Below, one piece after another: positions 6,253 through 15,180 of a stretch of 64,000 nucleotides of DNA. Origin of the DNA: Streptomyces ficellus (GTDB lineage Bacteria; Actinomycetota; Actinomycetes; Streptomycetales; Streptomycetaceae). Within the stretch, counting starts at the first letter, position 1; each line of letters starts with the position of its first letter. The position numbers and the translations under genes were made by a program. The notes under the pieces are model-generated. The model was not told the origin of the DNA and did no database searches. It worked only from the letters and a program-made list of their open reading frames with translations. The DNA lies in the NCBI RefSeq assembly GCF_009739905.1, contig NZ_CP034279.1, positions 4,154,001-4,218,000 of the forward strand, in the 5' to 3' direction.

Positions 6253-9207
6253 TCAGGCCGCGGCCCGGGGCGACAGCAGGGCCCGTACGTCGACCGCCTC
6301 CGGCGCGCACAACTGCTCGTAGATCGACAGGGCCTCGCGCCAGCAGGCACGCGCCCGGTCCGCCTGCGCCAGACTGTCGAGCGCCCGGCCCAGCAGCGTC
6401 AGGACGTTCCCCCGCATCCGGTCGCCCCCGATGCAGCCGTTCGCCAGGGCCTGCTCGGCGTGCTGCGCGGCCCGCGCCGGGCGCCGGGCGGACAGGTGGG
6501 CCTCGGCCGCCCGGAAGTGCGTCGTGCCCTCCCACAGCCGCTGGCGGTTCTTGCCGAAGATGTCGAGGGCCGCCGCGAACTGCTCCAGGGCCTCCGAGGG
6601 CCGCCCGGCGTGCGTCAGGGCGACCCCCAGCGCGTAGTGCCCGTTCGCGAGGCGCAGGGTGCTGCCGATGCGCCGGTAGATCGCGATGCCCTTGCTCGCG
6701 AGGTCGATGGCGCTGGACGTCCGCCCCTTCAGCAGGTGCAGCCGCGCCAGGTTGCACAGCGCGCTCGCCTCGCCCGGCGCGTTGCCGTCTAGGCGAGAGC
6801 CCCGCATGGCCGCCTGGAGGTGCAGCTCGGCGTCGTCGTTGCGGCCCTGGTTGAGCGCGATGATCCCCCGGTCGTTGTCCGCCCAGTACACGGGCGCCAC
6901 ATCACCCGCACCGAGCGCCAGCTCACGGGCGCCCCGCGCCTCCTCGTCCGCCTCGCTGTACCGCCCCGCCACCAGGTGCACATTGGTCAGCGTGGTCCGC
7001 GCCCGGCCCTCGGCGCGGGCGTCACCGGAGGCCCTCGCCGCGTCCCGCGCGGTCAGGGCGGCAGCCTCGTACAGCTTGGAGTTGGCGCCCGACTCGGCCA
7101 GGTCCTTGGCGGCCCACAACAGGTCCACCGCCCGCCCCAGCCGCCCGTCACGGGTGCCCTGCCGGGCGCAGGCCAGCAGGCAGGTCCCCTCCGCGTACAG
7201 CCAGTCCAGCCCCTCGTGGCGCGAGGCGAACTCCAGGCCCGCGTACCGCGTCGGGGCGAAGTGCCCCACCGTGCGGTCGCCCGGGCGCTCCATCGCGAAC
7301 ACCCGCGCCGCCGTCGCCAGGTAGAAGTCCAGCAGCCGCGACAGCGCCGCCTCCCGCTCCGAGGGGGGCTGTTCGTCGCGGTCGGCGCACGCACGCGCGT
7401 AGAGGCGGACCAGGTCGTGGTAGCGGTAGCGGCCCGGGGCGGCCGACTCCAGCAGCGAGGTGTCGACCAGGGACTCCAGGAGGTCCTCCGCGTCGTGCGC
7501 CGGGAGGTCCAGGACCGCCGCCGCGGCCGCCAGGGAGATGTCCGGGCCGTCGGCGAGGCCCAGCAGCCGGAACGCCCGGGCCTGCGCCGGTTCCAGCTGC
7601 CCGTACCCCAGCTCGAAGGTGGCCTTCACCGCCAGGTCGCCCGCCTGGAGCTCGTCCAGCCGACGGCGCTCGTCGGCGAGCTTGGCCGCCAGCACCGACA
7701 CCGTCCAGGTGCGGCGCGCCGCCAGCCGCGAGGCGGCGATCCGGATCGCCAGCGGCAGGAACCCGCACGCGGCGACCACGTCCAGCGCCGCCTCCCGCTC
7801 CGCCCGCACCCGCTCGGCGCCCACGATCTTCGTGAAGAGCTGGAGCGCCTCGTCCGGCGACATCACGTCCAGGTCCACCAGGTGCGCGCCCGCCAGGTCC
7901 ACCATCCGCACCCGGCTGGTGACCAGGGCCGCGCACCCTTCCGTACCGGGCAGCAGCGGCCGCACCTGGGCGGCGTCGCGGGCGTTGTCCAGCAGCACCA
8001 GGACCCGCCGCCCGGCGAGCGTCGAGCGGTAGAGCGCCGCGCGCTCGTCGAGCGTGTCGGGGACCGCCGAGTCCTGGGTGCCCAGCGCCCGCAGGAAGGC
8101 GCCCAGCACCGTCTCCGGCTCCACCGAGCGCGCCCCGGCGCCCTGGAGGTCCACGTACAGCTGCCCGTCCGGGAAGCGGGGCCGGGCCGCGTGCGCCACG
8201 TGCACCGCGAGCGTGGTCTTGCCGACGCCGCCGATGCCCGCGAGCGCCGACACCGCCATCACCGAGCCCTCCGCCGTCGCCAGCCGGTCGCCCAGCTCCC
8301 GCACGAACGAGCCCCGGCCGGTGAAGTCCGGCACCGTCGCCGGGAGTTGCGCCGGACGTGACACGGCGGGCGCGGGCGACGGGTCCTCCGCCGGGCGGGC
8401 CAGCTCCGCGTCGGCCCGCAGGATGCGCTGCTGGAGCCGCGCCAGCTCCGGGCGCGGGTCCACGCCCAGCTCGTCGGCGAGGAGCCGGCGCGTGTCCGCG
8501 TACACCGCGAGCGCCTCCGCCTGCCGCCCGCTGCGGTACAGCGCCAGCATCAGCAGCTCCCGCAGCCGCTCCCGCAGCGGGTGCGCGGCGGTCAGCGCCG
8601 TCAGCTCGGACACCGCCTCCGCGTGGTGGCCGCACTCCAGGTCCAGGTCCAGCCGGGTCTCCAGCAGGGTGAGCCGCCACTCCTCCAGGCGGGCGCGCTG
8701 CGTCTCGGCGTACGGCCCCGGCACGGACGCCAGGGGCTCGCCGTCCCACAGGGCCAGCGACTCGTCGAACAGTGCCCGGGCCCGGGTGCGGTCACCGCCC
8801 GCGCGCGCCTTCTCGGCCGTGGCGGCCAGCTCCTGCGCCACGTTCAGGTCGAGGGCGTCGGCGCCGGCCCGGATCGCGTACCCGCCCGACTCGCTGACCA
8901 GGACGTCCGCCGGGAGGACCTTGCGCAGCCGGGAGGCGTAGGTGCGCACCGCCGCGAGGGCCTGCGAGGGCGGTTCGTCGCCCCAGATCGCGTCGATCAG
9001 TTCGGCGGCCGTCGCCGTGCGCCCGTCGCGCAGCAGGAGCGCGGCGAGCAGGGCCCGTTGCTGCGGTGAGCCGGACGGCAGGGCGTCGCCGCCACGCCAC
9101 GCGCGCACCGGGCCGAGCACGCCGAAGCGCAGGTCGCCGCCGTCGACGGCGGGACCCCGCCGCGGAGCGCGCTGCTCCGGCACGCGCGGCCCGTCTTCAC
9201 GGTCCAT
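6253..9207 (-). CDS. afsR: AfsR-like SARP regulator with NB-ARC and TPR domains
   Basis: 984 residues, close to the 993 of S. coelicolor AfsR. Order of domains: winged-helix DNA-binding domain (about 24-105), bacterial transcriptional activation domain BTAD (about 110-255), NB-ARC ATPase with Walker A GIGGVGKTT (324-332) and an LVLLDNA strand, then TPR repeats in the last third. AfsR is a global activator of antibiotic production, phosphorylated by AfsK-type kinases and acting through afsS (established knowledge). Here too an afsS-like gene follows. The ATG at 9207 has GGGGGAG upstream. Longer in-frame readings to 10794 lie across the divergent amidohydrolase and are not real. Confidence 0.88.
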   Translation of the reverse strand: MDREDGPRVPEQRAPRRGPAVDGGDLRFGVLGPVRAWRGGDALPSGSPQQRALLAALLLRDGRTATAAELIDAIWGDEPPSQALAAVRTYASRLRKVLPADVLVSESGGYAIRAGADALDLNVAQELAATAEKARAGGDRTRARALFDESLALWDGEPLASVPGPYAETQRARLEEWRLTLLETRLDLDLECGHHAEAVSELTALTAAHPLRERLRELLMLALYRSGRQAEALAVYADTRRLLADELGVDPRPELARLQQRILRADAELARPAEDPSPAPAVSRPAQLPATVPDFTGRGSFVRELGDRLATAEGSVMAVSALAGIGGVGKTTLAVHVAHAARPRFPDGQLYVDLQGAGARSVEPETVLGAFLRALGTQDSAVPDTLDERAALYRSTLAGRRVLVLLDNARDAAQVRPLLPGTEGCAALVTSRVRMVDLAGAHLVDLDVMSPDEALQLFTKIVGAERVRAEREAALDVVAACGFLPLAIRIAASRLAARRTWTVSVLAAKLADERRRLDELQAGDLAVKATFELGYGQLEPAQARAFRLLGLADGPDISLAAAAAVLDLPAHDAEDLLESLVDTSLLESAAPGRYRYHDLVRLYARACADRDEQPPSEREAALSRLLDFYLATAARVFAMERPGDRTVGHFAPTRYAGLEFASRHEGLDWLYAEGTCLLACARQGTRDGRLGRAVDLLWAAKDLAESGANSKLYEAAALTARDAARASGDARAEGRARTTLTNVHLVAGRYSEADEEARGARELALGAGDVAPVYWADNDRGIIALNQGRNDDAELHLQAAMRGSRLDGNAPGEASALCNLARLHLLKGRTSSAIDLASKGIAIYRRIGSTLRLANGHYALGVALTHAGRPSEALEQFAAALDIFGKNRQRLWEGTTHFRAAEAHLSARRPARAAQHAEQALANGCIGGDRMRGNVLTLLGRALDSLAQADRARACWREALSIYEQLCAPEAVDVRALLSPRAAA

Positions 9208-9324
9208 AGCTCCCCCTGCCCTGCCGCTGGTTTCGCCCCCGACAGTCTGCCTTGTCGACGGCGTACGCGTCAGCAGTGGGTGACTCTCTGCACAAGCTCC
9301 ACGCACGGAGCGACCCGCGAATAG

Positions 9325-9339
9325 CTGACGGGCCGTCAG
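9325..9339. promoter_or_regulatory. Operator-like palindrome, site 2 of 6
   Basis: CTGACGGGCCGTCAG is a perfect match to CTGACG-N3-CGTCAG. It ends 21 bp before the ATG of the amidohydrolase. A TACCGT hexamer at about 9349 could be the -10 box of a leaderless or near-leaderless transcript. The afsR-like gene starts 118 bp away in the other direction. Confidence 0.75.
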
Positions 9340-9360
9340 TTCAGCGCTACCGTGCTGTGC

Positions 9361-10605
9361 ATGGAGACCTCGGCGACCCCGGCGACCTTTCCGCACATCA
9401 TCTCGGTGGACGACCACACGGTGGAGCCCCCGCACGTCTGGCGGGACCGGCTCCCGTCGAAGTACCGCGACACCGGCCCCCGCGTCGTCCGGGCACCCCT
9501 GAAGGAGATGACCTTCCTCGGCGGGAAGTTCGCCCCGGTCATGGGCGAGAAGGGCGACGACGGGCCCGTCGGGGACTGGTGGGTGTACGAGGACCTCCAC
9601 CGCCCCCTCACCCGCCTCGACACCGCCGTCGGCTACGACCGCGACGAGATACGGCTCGAAGTGATCACGTACGAGCAGATGCGCCCCGGCTCGTACAGCG
9701 TCCCCGACCGCCTCGCCGACATGGATCTCAACCACGTCCAGTCCGCCCTGTGCTTCCCGACCTTCCCGCGCTTCTGCGGCCAGACCTTCACCGAGGCCGC
9801 CGACCGGGAGCTGGGCCTGCTCGGCGTCCGCGCGTACAACGACTGGATGGTCGAGGAGTGGTGCGGGCCCGACGCCCGCGGCCGGCTCGTCCCCCTGACA
9901 CTGATCCCGCTGTGGGACGCGGAGCTGGCCGCCGCCGAGGTGCGCCGCAACGCCGCCCGGGGCGTGCGGGCCGTCGCCTTCTCGGAGATCCCCCCGCACC
10001 TGGGCCTGCCGTCCATCCACACCGACGCCTGGGACCCGTTCCTCGCCGCCTGCGACGAGACCGGCACGGTCATCGCCATGCACATCGGCTCGTCTTCGCG
10101 GATGCCGTCGACGTCCGCGGACGCCCCGCCCGCCGTCGGCTCCACCATCACCTTCGCCAACTGCTGCTTCTCCATGACCGACTGGCTGATGAGCGGGAAG
10201 TTCGAGCGCTTCCCCGGACTGCGGATCATGTACGCCGAGGGCCAGATCGGCTGGATCCCCTACATCCTGGAGCGCGCCGACGTGGTGTGGGAGGAGAACC
10301 GCGGCTGGGGCGGCGTCGCCGACAAGGTCCACCGGCCGCCCTCCGAGCTGTTCGCCGAGCACGTGTACGGCTGCTTCTTCGACGACGCCTTCGGCCTGCG
10401 GAACCTGGACGCCATCGGCGTCGGGAACGTCCTGTACGAGACGGACTACCCGCACTCCGACTCGACCTGGCCGAAGTCCCGCGAGGTCGGCGAGGCCCAG
10501 ATGGGCCACCTCGCCCCGGACGTGGTCGAGCGCATCGTGCGGGGCAACGCGATCGAGCTGCTGGACCTGACGGACGACGGCCTGTGGCGCGGGGCGGGAG
10601 GCTGA
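9361..10605 (+). CDS. Amidohydrolase 2-family metal-dependent hydrolase
   Basis: 414 residues of the amidohydrolase_2 (TIM-barrel) type. The N-terminus ISVDDHTVEPP matches the metal-site segment of this group, and later conserved pieces are MHIGSSS, FPGLRIMYAEGQIGWIP and YETDYPHSDSTWP. Members hydrolyse or decarboxylate ring compounds and often sit in actinobacterial CoA-linked degradation clusters. A GTG nine bases upstream (9352) is an alternative start. Neither start has a good ribosome site, which fits leaderless initiation next to the palindrome at 9325-9339. Substrate unknown. Confidence 0.85.
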   Translation: METSATPATFPHIISVDDHTVEPPHVWRDRLPSKYRDTGPRVVRAPLKEMTFLGGKFAPVMGEKGDDGPVGDWWVYEDLHRPLTRLDTAVGYDRDEIRLEVITYEQMRPGSYSVPDRLADMDLNHVQSALCFPTFPRFCGQTFTEAADRELGLLGVRAYNDWMVEEWCGPDARGRLVPLTLIPLWDAELAAAEVRRNAARGVRAVAFSEIPPHLGLPSIHTDAWDPFLAACDETGTVIAMHIGSSSRMPSTSADAPPAVGSTITFANCCFSMTDWLMSGKFERFPGLRIMYAEGQIGWIPYILERADVVWEENRGWGGVADKVHRPPSELFAEHVYGCFFDDAFGLRNLDAIGVGNVLYETDYPHSDSTWPKSREVGEAQMGHLAPDVVERIVRGNAIELLDLTDDGLWRGAGG

Positions 10606-10702
10606 GCCCGCCACCCGGACGGGTCCGCCCGGGTGCGCCGGCACGGGCCACCGGCGAACACTGGCCGAGGGGGTGTACGCCGAGACCCGGAAGAGGCGGC
10701 TC

Positions 10703-10999
10703 ATGCGCACGATGCTGATGTGCCAGATGGACACCGAGAAGGCCAACGAGGCGATCCGGTCCGGCAGGCTGGACTCGATCATGGGGTCCTTCATGGACCG
10801 GGTACGGCCCGAGGCCGCCTACTTCGGGTCGATCGACGGCAGGCGCACCGCCTTCGTCGTCTTCGACCTGGACGAGCCCTCCCGCATCCCGGTCATCTGC
10901 GAACCCCTCTTCATGGAGCTGGGCGCCGACATCACGATGCTGCCCGTGATGAACGCCGACGACGTCCGCACGGGCGTGGGGGAGTTCCTCGCCTCCTGA
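10703..10999 (+). CDS. Small conserved hypothetical protein, probable alpha/beta ferredoxin-like fold
   Basis: 98 residues from an ATG preceded by GGAAGAGG. The pattern of strand, helix (DTEKANEAIRSGRLDSIMGSFMDRV), then two strands (AAYFGSIDGRRTAFVVFDL) is that of dimeric alpha/beta-barrel or DUF3303-like proteins. No catalytic residues can be named. It lies 97 bp after the amidohydrolase on the same strand and may share its transcript. It could help in the pathway or be an independent stress protein. Confidence 0.65.
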   Translation: MRTMLMCQMDTEKANEAIRSGRLDSIMGSFMDRVRPEAAYFGSIDGRRTAFVVFDLDEPSRIPVICEPLFMELGADITMLPVMNADDVRTGVGEFLAS

Positions 11000-11036
11000 G
11001 GCGGCGGTGTCAGTGGTGGCCGGTTGAATGGGACCC

Positions 11037-11630
11037 ATGGCGAACGAACAGGGTCCCGTCATCCGTGACGAGGACTGGTACGCCCGGGAGCTGGGCCCCG
11101 GGACGGCCTTCACCGGGTACACCTTCTACGACACGGACTGGACCGAGGTCGTCGACGAGGGCGCCGTCTTCGACGCGTGCACCTTCTCGGGCGTCCGCTT
11201 CAACGCCTCCCGTCACACGGACGCGGCATTCACCAACTGCGTCTTCCGCGGCTGCGTCTTCTTCGACACCCGCTTCGAGCGGTGCAAGCTCGTCGGCAGC
11301 CGCTTCGAGCGGTCGACGACCGGGCTCCTGGAGGTGACCGGCGGCGACTGGTCGTTCACCGGCTTCCGGGGCGCCGACCTGCGCAAGGCCGCCTTCGACG
11401 GGGTCCGCCTCCGGGAGGCCGACCTGACCGGCGCCCGCCTGGAGGGCGCCCGCCTCGTGGGGTGCGACCTGTCCGGCGCGGCGCTCCACGGCGCCCGGCT
11501 GAAGGGCGCCGACCTGCGGGGCAGCGACCTGTCGTCGCTGGACCCGCGGACGGTGGAGGCGGCGGGCGCCAGGATCGACCTCGAACAGGCGGCGGTCATC
11601 GCGACGGCCCTGGGGTACCAGGTGGGGTGA
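11037..11630 (+). CDS. Pentapeptide-repeat protein
   Basis: 197 residues dominated by A(D/N)LxG-type pentapeptides, for example FRGADLRKAAFDGVRLREAD and the LTGARLEGARLVGCDLSGAAL stretch near residues 120-165. These form a right-handed quadrilateral beta-helix. Some family members (Qnr, MfpA) mimic DNA and protect gyrase, but most have no known role. The start at 11037 was preferred over an in-frame ATG at 11028, as GGGACC lies just upstream. No promoter palindrome is seen here. Confidence 0.8.
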   Translation: MANEQGPVIRDEDWYARELGPGTAFTGYTFYDTDWTEVVDEGAVFDACTFSGVRFNASRHTDAAFTNCVFRGCVFFDTRFERCKLVGSRFERSTTGLLEVTGGDWSFTGFRGADLRKAAFDGVRLREADLTGARLEGARLVGCDLSGAALHGARLKGADLRGSDLSSLDPRTVEAAGARIDLEQAAVIATALGYQVG

Positions 11631-11694
11631 GGCCGCGGGCAGGCGGTCCGGGCCGCCGGGTTTCGGGGCCGGGCCGGGGCGGCAGCATCCCGGC

Positions 11695-12108
11695 ATGACT
11701 CTGACGCTCGCCGAAGCCGACAAGATCCTCGCCGACAACTTCGCCCCCTGGGTGCTGGAGCTCGGCCTGTCCGTCGAGGAGGCGGGCGAGGCGCACGCCG
11801 TGCTGCGGCTGCCGTGGGACGGGCGGCTGGCCCGGGAAGGGGGCGGACTGTCCGGGCAGGCGCTGATGGCGGCCGCCGACACGGCCACGGTGATCGCGGT
11901 CTCCTCGGCGCGCGGGGCGTTCGTGCCCATGACCACCGTGCAGCAGTCCACCAGCTTCATGCGCGCGGTGACCGGCGCGGACGTGCTGGTGGACGCGCGA
12001 ATCACCAAGCTCGGCAAGCGGATGGCGTTCGCCGAGATCACGATGACCGCCGAGGGCGGGACGGAGCCCGCCGCCCGGGCCTCCACGGTGTACGCGCTCC
12101 TCGGCTGA
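11695..12108 (+). CDS. PaaI-type hotdog thioesterase
   Basis: 137 residues with the hotdog layout. GGGLSGQALMAAADTATVIAV holds the central helix and catalytic-region aspartate of PaaI-like acyl-CoA thioesterases, followed by TTVQQSTSFMRAV and ARITKLGKRMAFAEITM strands. It would release CoA from a pathway ester. It sits before the F420-type oxidoreductase gene and its palindrome, but no palindrome precedes its own start. Confidence 0.8.
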   Translation: MTLTLAEADKILADNFAPWVLELGLSVEEAGEAHAVLRLPWDGRLAREGGGLSGQALMAAADTATVIAVSSARGAFVPMTTVQQSTSFMRAVTGADVLVDARITKLGKRMAFAEITMTAEGGTEPAARASTVYALLG

Positions 12109-12187
12109 GCGCGGCGGCTCCCCCGGCGTGGGCCGCGCCCCTTGCCCGTTGCCCCGCCGGGCGGGACCATGAGCCCGCCATAAGCAA

Positions 12188-12202
12188 CTGACGACACGTC
12201 AG
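12188..12202. promoter_or_regulatory. Operator-like palindrome, site 3 of 6
   Basis: CTGACGACACGTCAG, a perfect match to CTGACG-N3-CGTCAG. GATATG directly follows and could be the -10 box, so a bound regulator would block the polymerase. Confidence 0.75.
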
Positions 12203-12219
12203 ATATGGGGTGGGCCCGC

Positions 12220-13140
12220 ATGGTCGCGTACGGGATGCAGCTGCCGGTCCAGTCGCAGAGCACCCTCTTCGCCGAACCCTGGGAGGCGGGCGCCGGCCCG
12301 GAGGACCTGGTCGAGGTCGCCCGGGCCGCCGACCGCCACGGCTTCGCCTACGTCGCGGTCTGCGACCACGTGGCGATACCCCGGCGGCTCGCCGGGGCGA
12401 TGAGCACCGTCTGGTACGACCCCGTCGCCACCCTCGCCCACCTCGCGGCCGCCACCCGGCGCGTACGGCTGCTGAGCCATGTCGCGGTCGTCGGGCTGCG
12501 CCACCCGCTGGTCACCGCCAAGCAGTACGCCACCCTCGACCACCTCAGCGGCGGGCGCCTGGTCCTCGGGGTCGGCGCCGGACACGTGCGCGAGGAGTTC
12601 GAGGCGCTGGGCGCCGGCTTCGAGCGGCGCGGCGCCCTGCTGGACGAGACGATCGACGCGCTGAGGGCGGCGCTGGGCCCCGACGAGTACCCCGAGTTCC
12701 ACGGCGAGCGGTTCGCCTTCGAGGGCCTCGGGCAGCGGCCGCGGCCGGCCCAGGAGCGGGTGCCCCTCTGGGTCGGCGGCTCGTCGCCCGCCGCCGTGCG
12801 CCGCGCCGCGCTCAAGGGCGACGGCTGGCTGCCGCAGGGCGACCCCCGCGACCGGCTGCCCGCGCAGATCGGCACCCTGCGGCGGCTGCGCGCCGAGGCG
12901 GGCGTCGAGGAACCGCTCGTCGTCGGCGCGATCACCGAGCCGCTGTACGTCGGGGACGCCCGGTGGGACGTCGGGCGGCGCACCCTCGGCGGCAAGCCGG
13001 ACGCGCTCGCCGAGTGCTTGCGTGCGTACGGGGCGATGGGCGTGGACCAGATACAGGTGCGGTTCCGGTCCCGGAGCCGCGCGGAGCTGACCGACCAGAT
13101 GGGGGCCTTCGCGGACGGCGTCGCCCCCCTGCTGGGCTGA
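12220..13140 (+). CDS. LLM-class F420-dependent oxidoreductase
   Basis: 306 residues of the bacterial luciferase-like (LLM) family, TIM barrel. Typical segments are HGFAYVAVCDHVAIP, LATLDHLSGGRLVLGVGAGHVREEF and VPLWVGGSSPAAVRRAA. Such enzymes in actinobacteria use coenzyme F420 as hydride carrier, and an FO synthase gene (fbiC) lies further along. The start ATG at 12220 leaves 12 bp after the putative -10 box, so leaderless translation is possible; an ATG at 12205 would overlap that box. The SDR gene follows by 17 bp, so both form an operon under site 3. Confidence 0.85.
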   Translation: MVAYGMQLPVQSQSTLFAEPWEAGAGPEDLVEVARAADRHGFAYVAVCDHVAIPRRLAGAMSTVWYDPVATLAHLAAATRRVRLLSHVAVVGLRHPLVTAKQYATLDHLSGGRLVLGVGAGHVREEFEALGAGFERRGALLDETIDALRAALGPDEYPEFHGERFAFEGLGQRPRPAQERVPLWVGGSSPAAVRRAALKGDGWLPQGDPRDRLPAQIGTLRRLRAEAGVEEPLVVGAITEPLYVGDARWDVGRRTLGGKPDALAECLRAYGAMGVDQIQVRFRSRSRAELTDQMGAFADGVAPLLG

Positions 13141-13157
13141 GGCGGCGGGAGGCCGGT

Positions 13158-13919
13158 ATGGGCAAGCTGGACGGACGGGTCGTGCTGATCACCGGCGCGG
13201 CGCGCGGGCAGGGGGAGCAGGAGGCCCGGCTCTTCGCCGAGGAGGGCGCCAGGGTCGTGCTCTGCGACGTGCTGGACGAGGAGGGCGGCGCGCTGGCCGC
13301 GGAACTCGGGGCGTCCCGGGCGCGCTACGTCCACCTGGACGTGGGGGAGGAGGACGACTGGGCGCGTGCCGTCACGGCGGCGAAGGACGCGTTCGGCCGG
13401 ATCGACGGCCTGGTCAACAACGCGGGCGTGCTGCGCTTCAACGAACTGGTCTCCACGCCGCTGGAGGAGTTCATGGGCGTCGTCCGGGTCAACCAGGTCG
13501 GCTGCTTCCTCGGCATCCGCGCGGTGGCGCCCGAGATCGAGGCCGCCGGGGGCGGCACGATCGTCAACACCGCCTCGTACACCGCCCTGACGGGCATGGC
13601 GTACGTCGGCGCCTACGCCGCCACCAAGCACGCCGTGCTGGGGCTCACCCGGGTCGCGGCGGTGGAGCTGGGCGGCAAGGGCATCCGCGTCAACGCCGTG
13701 TGCCCGGGCGCCGTCGACACGCCCATGTCCAACCCCGAGGGCGCCGACCCCGCCACGCTCGACGAGCTGTACCGCAGGCTCGTCCCGCTGGGGCGGGTCG
13801 GCCGGCCGGAGGAGGTGGCGGCGCTCGCCCTGTTCCTGAGCTGCGCCGACTCCGCGTACATCACCGGGCAGCCGTTCGTCGTCGACGGCGGGTGGCTGGC
13901 GGGCGTCAACGTCTTCTGA
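13158..13919 (+). CDS. Short-chain dehydrogenase/reductase
   Basis: 253 residues of classical SDR type: TGAARGQG cofactor motif near residue 12, NNAGV near 87, and catalytic S-Y-K as NTASYTALTGMAYVGAYAATK (tyrosine in AYAATK). It should oxidise or reduce a hydroxyl/keto group on the pathway intermediate with NAD(P)(H). GGGAGG stands 7 bases before the ATG. It is cotranscribed with the preceding F420-type oxidoreductase and followed by two palindrome sites that begin the next transcript. Confidence 0.85.
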   Translation: MGKLDGRVVLITGAARGQGEQEARLFAEEGARVVLCDVLDEEGGALAAELGASRARYVHLDVGEEDDWARAVTAAKDAFGRIDGLVNNAGVLRFNELVSTPLEEFMGVVRVNQVGCFLGIRAVAPEIEAAGGGTIVNTASYTALTGMAYVGAYAATKHAVLGLTRVAAVELGGKGIRVNAVCPGAVDTPMSNPEGADPATLDELYRRLVPLGRVGRPEEVAALALFLSCADSAYITGQPFVVDGGWLAGVNVF

Positions 13920-13927
13920 GCATCTCC

Positions 13928-13942
13928 CTGACGCTCCGTCAG
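13928..13942. promoter_or_regulatory. Operator-like palindrome, site 4 of 6
   Basis: CTGACGCTCCGTCAG, a perfect match, just after the SDR stop. TTGACG follows at about 13946 and could be a -35 box. It forms a pair with site 5 located 53 bp downstream. Confidence 0.75.
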
Positions 13943-13980
13943 GTATTGACGGTGCGGCCGGTCGGTGGAACAGTCACGAA

Positions 13981-13995
13981 CTGACGATGCGTCAG
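13981..13995. promoter_or_regulatory. Operator-like palindrome, site 5 of 6
   Basis: CTGACGATGCGTCAG, a perfect match, 20 bp before the GTG start of the second F420-type oxidoreductase. This gene is the only one with two sites, 53 bp apart (about five helical turns). Cooperative binding on one face of the DNA is possible. Confidence 0.75.
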
Positions 13996-14014
13996 ATAGA
14001 GGGACGGTGACCCC

Positions 14015-15136
14015 GTGGAATTCGGTCTCTTCGTACAGGGATACGTGCCGGCCGAACGGGCCCGGAACGACCCGGCGGCGGAACACAAGGCGCTGATGGA
14101 GGAGACGGAGTACGTCATCCAGGCGGACCGGTCCGGGTTCAAGTACGCCTGGGCCTCCGAGCACCACTTCCTGGAGGAGTACTCGCACCTGTCCGCCAAC
14201 GACGTCTTCCTCGGCTACCTCGCCCACGCCACGGACCGCATCCACCTGGGCTCCGGCATCTTCAACCCGCTCGCCCCCGTCAACCACCCGGTCAAGGTCG
14301 CCGAGAAGGTCGCCATGCTCGACCACCTGTCCGGCGGGCGCTTCGAGTTCGGGTCCGGGCGGGGAGCCGGCTCCCACGAGATCCTCGGCTTCATGCCCGG
14401 CATCACCGACATGAACCACACCAAGGAGATCTGGGAGGAGACCATCGCCGAGTTCCCCCGGATGTGGCTCCAGGACGAGTACCCCGGCTTCCAGGGCAAG
14501 CACTGGTCCCTGCCGCCCCGCAAGATCCTCCCCAAGCCGTACGGCGCCGGGCACCCGGCCATGTGGTACGCCGCCGGGTCGCCGTCCTCATACGCCATGG
14601 CGGGGAAGAAGGGGCTGGGCGTCCTCGGCTTCAGCGTGCAGAAGGTCGCCGACATGGAGTGGGTCGTCGAGTCGTACAAGACGGCCGTCAAGGACGCCGA
14701 ACCGGTCGGGGCGTTCGTCAACGACAACGTCATGGTCACCTCCACGGCGATCTGCGCGGAGACCCACGCCAAAGCGGTCGAGGTCGCGGTGGGCGGCGGG
14801 CTGAACTACCTCCAGTCCCTGCTGTTCCGGTACCACGACACGTTCCCCCGGCCGGAGGGCATCCCCGAGTGGCCCGAACTGCTGCCGGAGTACACCGAGG
14901 AGGTCATCGAACTGCTCATCGCCGAGGAGCTGATGATCTGCGGCGACCCGGACGAGGTGCTGCGCCAGTGCCGCCGCTGGGAGCGGGCGGGCGCCGACCA
15001 GCTGTCCTTCGGGCTGCCGATCGGCGTCTCGTACGAGGACACGATGACCACGATCCGGCTGATCGGCGAGCACGTCATCCCGCGGATCGACACGGACCCG
15101 GTCCACCGCACCAGCCGCTTCCGCGGGACGGTCTGA
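14015..15136 (+). CDS. LLM-class flavin/F420-dependent oxidoreductase
   Basis: 373 residues of the luciferase-like family: EFGLFVQGYVP, KYAWASEHHFLEEYSHL, MLDHLSGGRFEFGSGRGAG and a long C-terminal region. It resembles flavin monooxygenase-type LLMs more than the compact F420 reductases, so an oxygen-inserting step is possible. The GTG start follows GAGGGACGGTGA. Sites 4 and 5 precede it, suggesting this is a tightly controlled entry step. It ends a co-directional block running from 12220. Confidence 0.83.
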   Translation: MEFGLFVQGYVPAERARNDPAAEHKALMEETEYVIQADRSGFKYAWASEHHFLEEYSHLSANDVFLGYLAHATDRIHLGSGIFNPLAPVNHPVKVAEKVAMLDHLSGGRFEFGSGRGAGSHEILGFMPGITDMNHTKEIWEETIAEFPRMWLQDEYPGFQGKHWSLPPRKILPKPYGAGHPAMWYAAGSPSSYAMAGKKGLGVLGFSVQKVADMEWVVESYKTAVKDAEPVGAFVNDNVMVTSTAICAETHAKAVEVAVGGGLNYLQSLLFRYHDTFPRPEGIPEWPELLPEYTEEVIELLIAEELMICGDPDEVLRQCRRWERAGADQLSFGLPIGVSYEDTMTTIRLIGEHVIPRIDTDPVHRTSRFRGTV

Positions 15137-15180
15137 CCACCGGGGACACCCGACGGCCCGCGGCCGGCGGACGACCGGGC

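Noticed and set aside
9208..10794. N-terminal extension of the AfsR-like protein on the minus strand
   Set aside because: Lies antisense to the well supported amidohydrolase and lacks any domain; the ATG at 9207 has a strong ribosome site.
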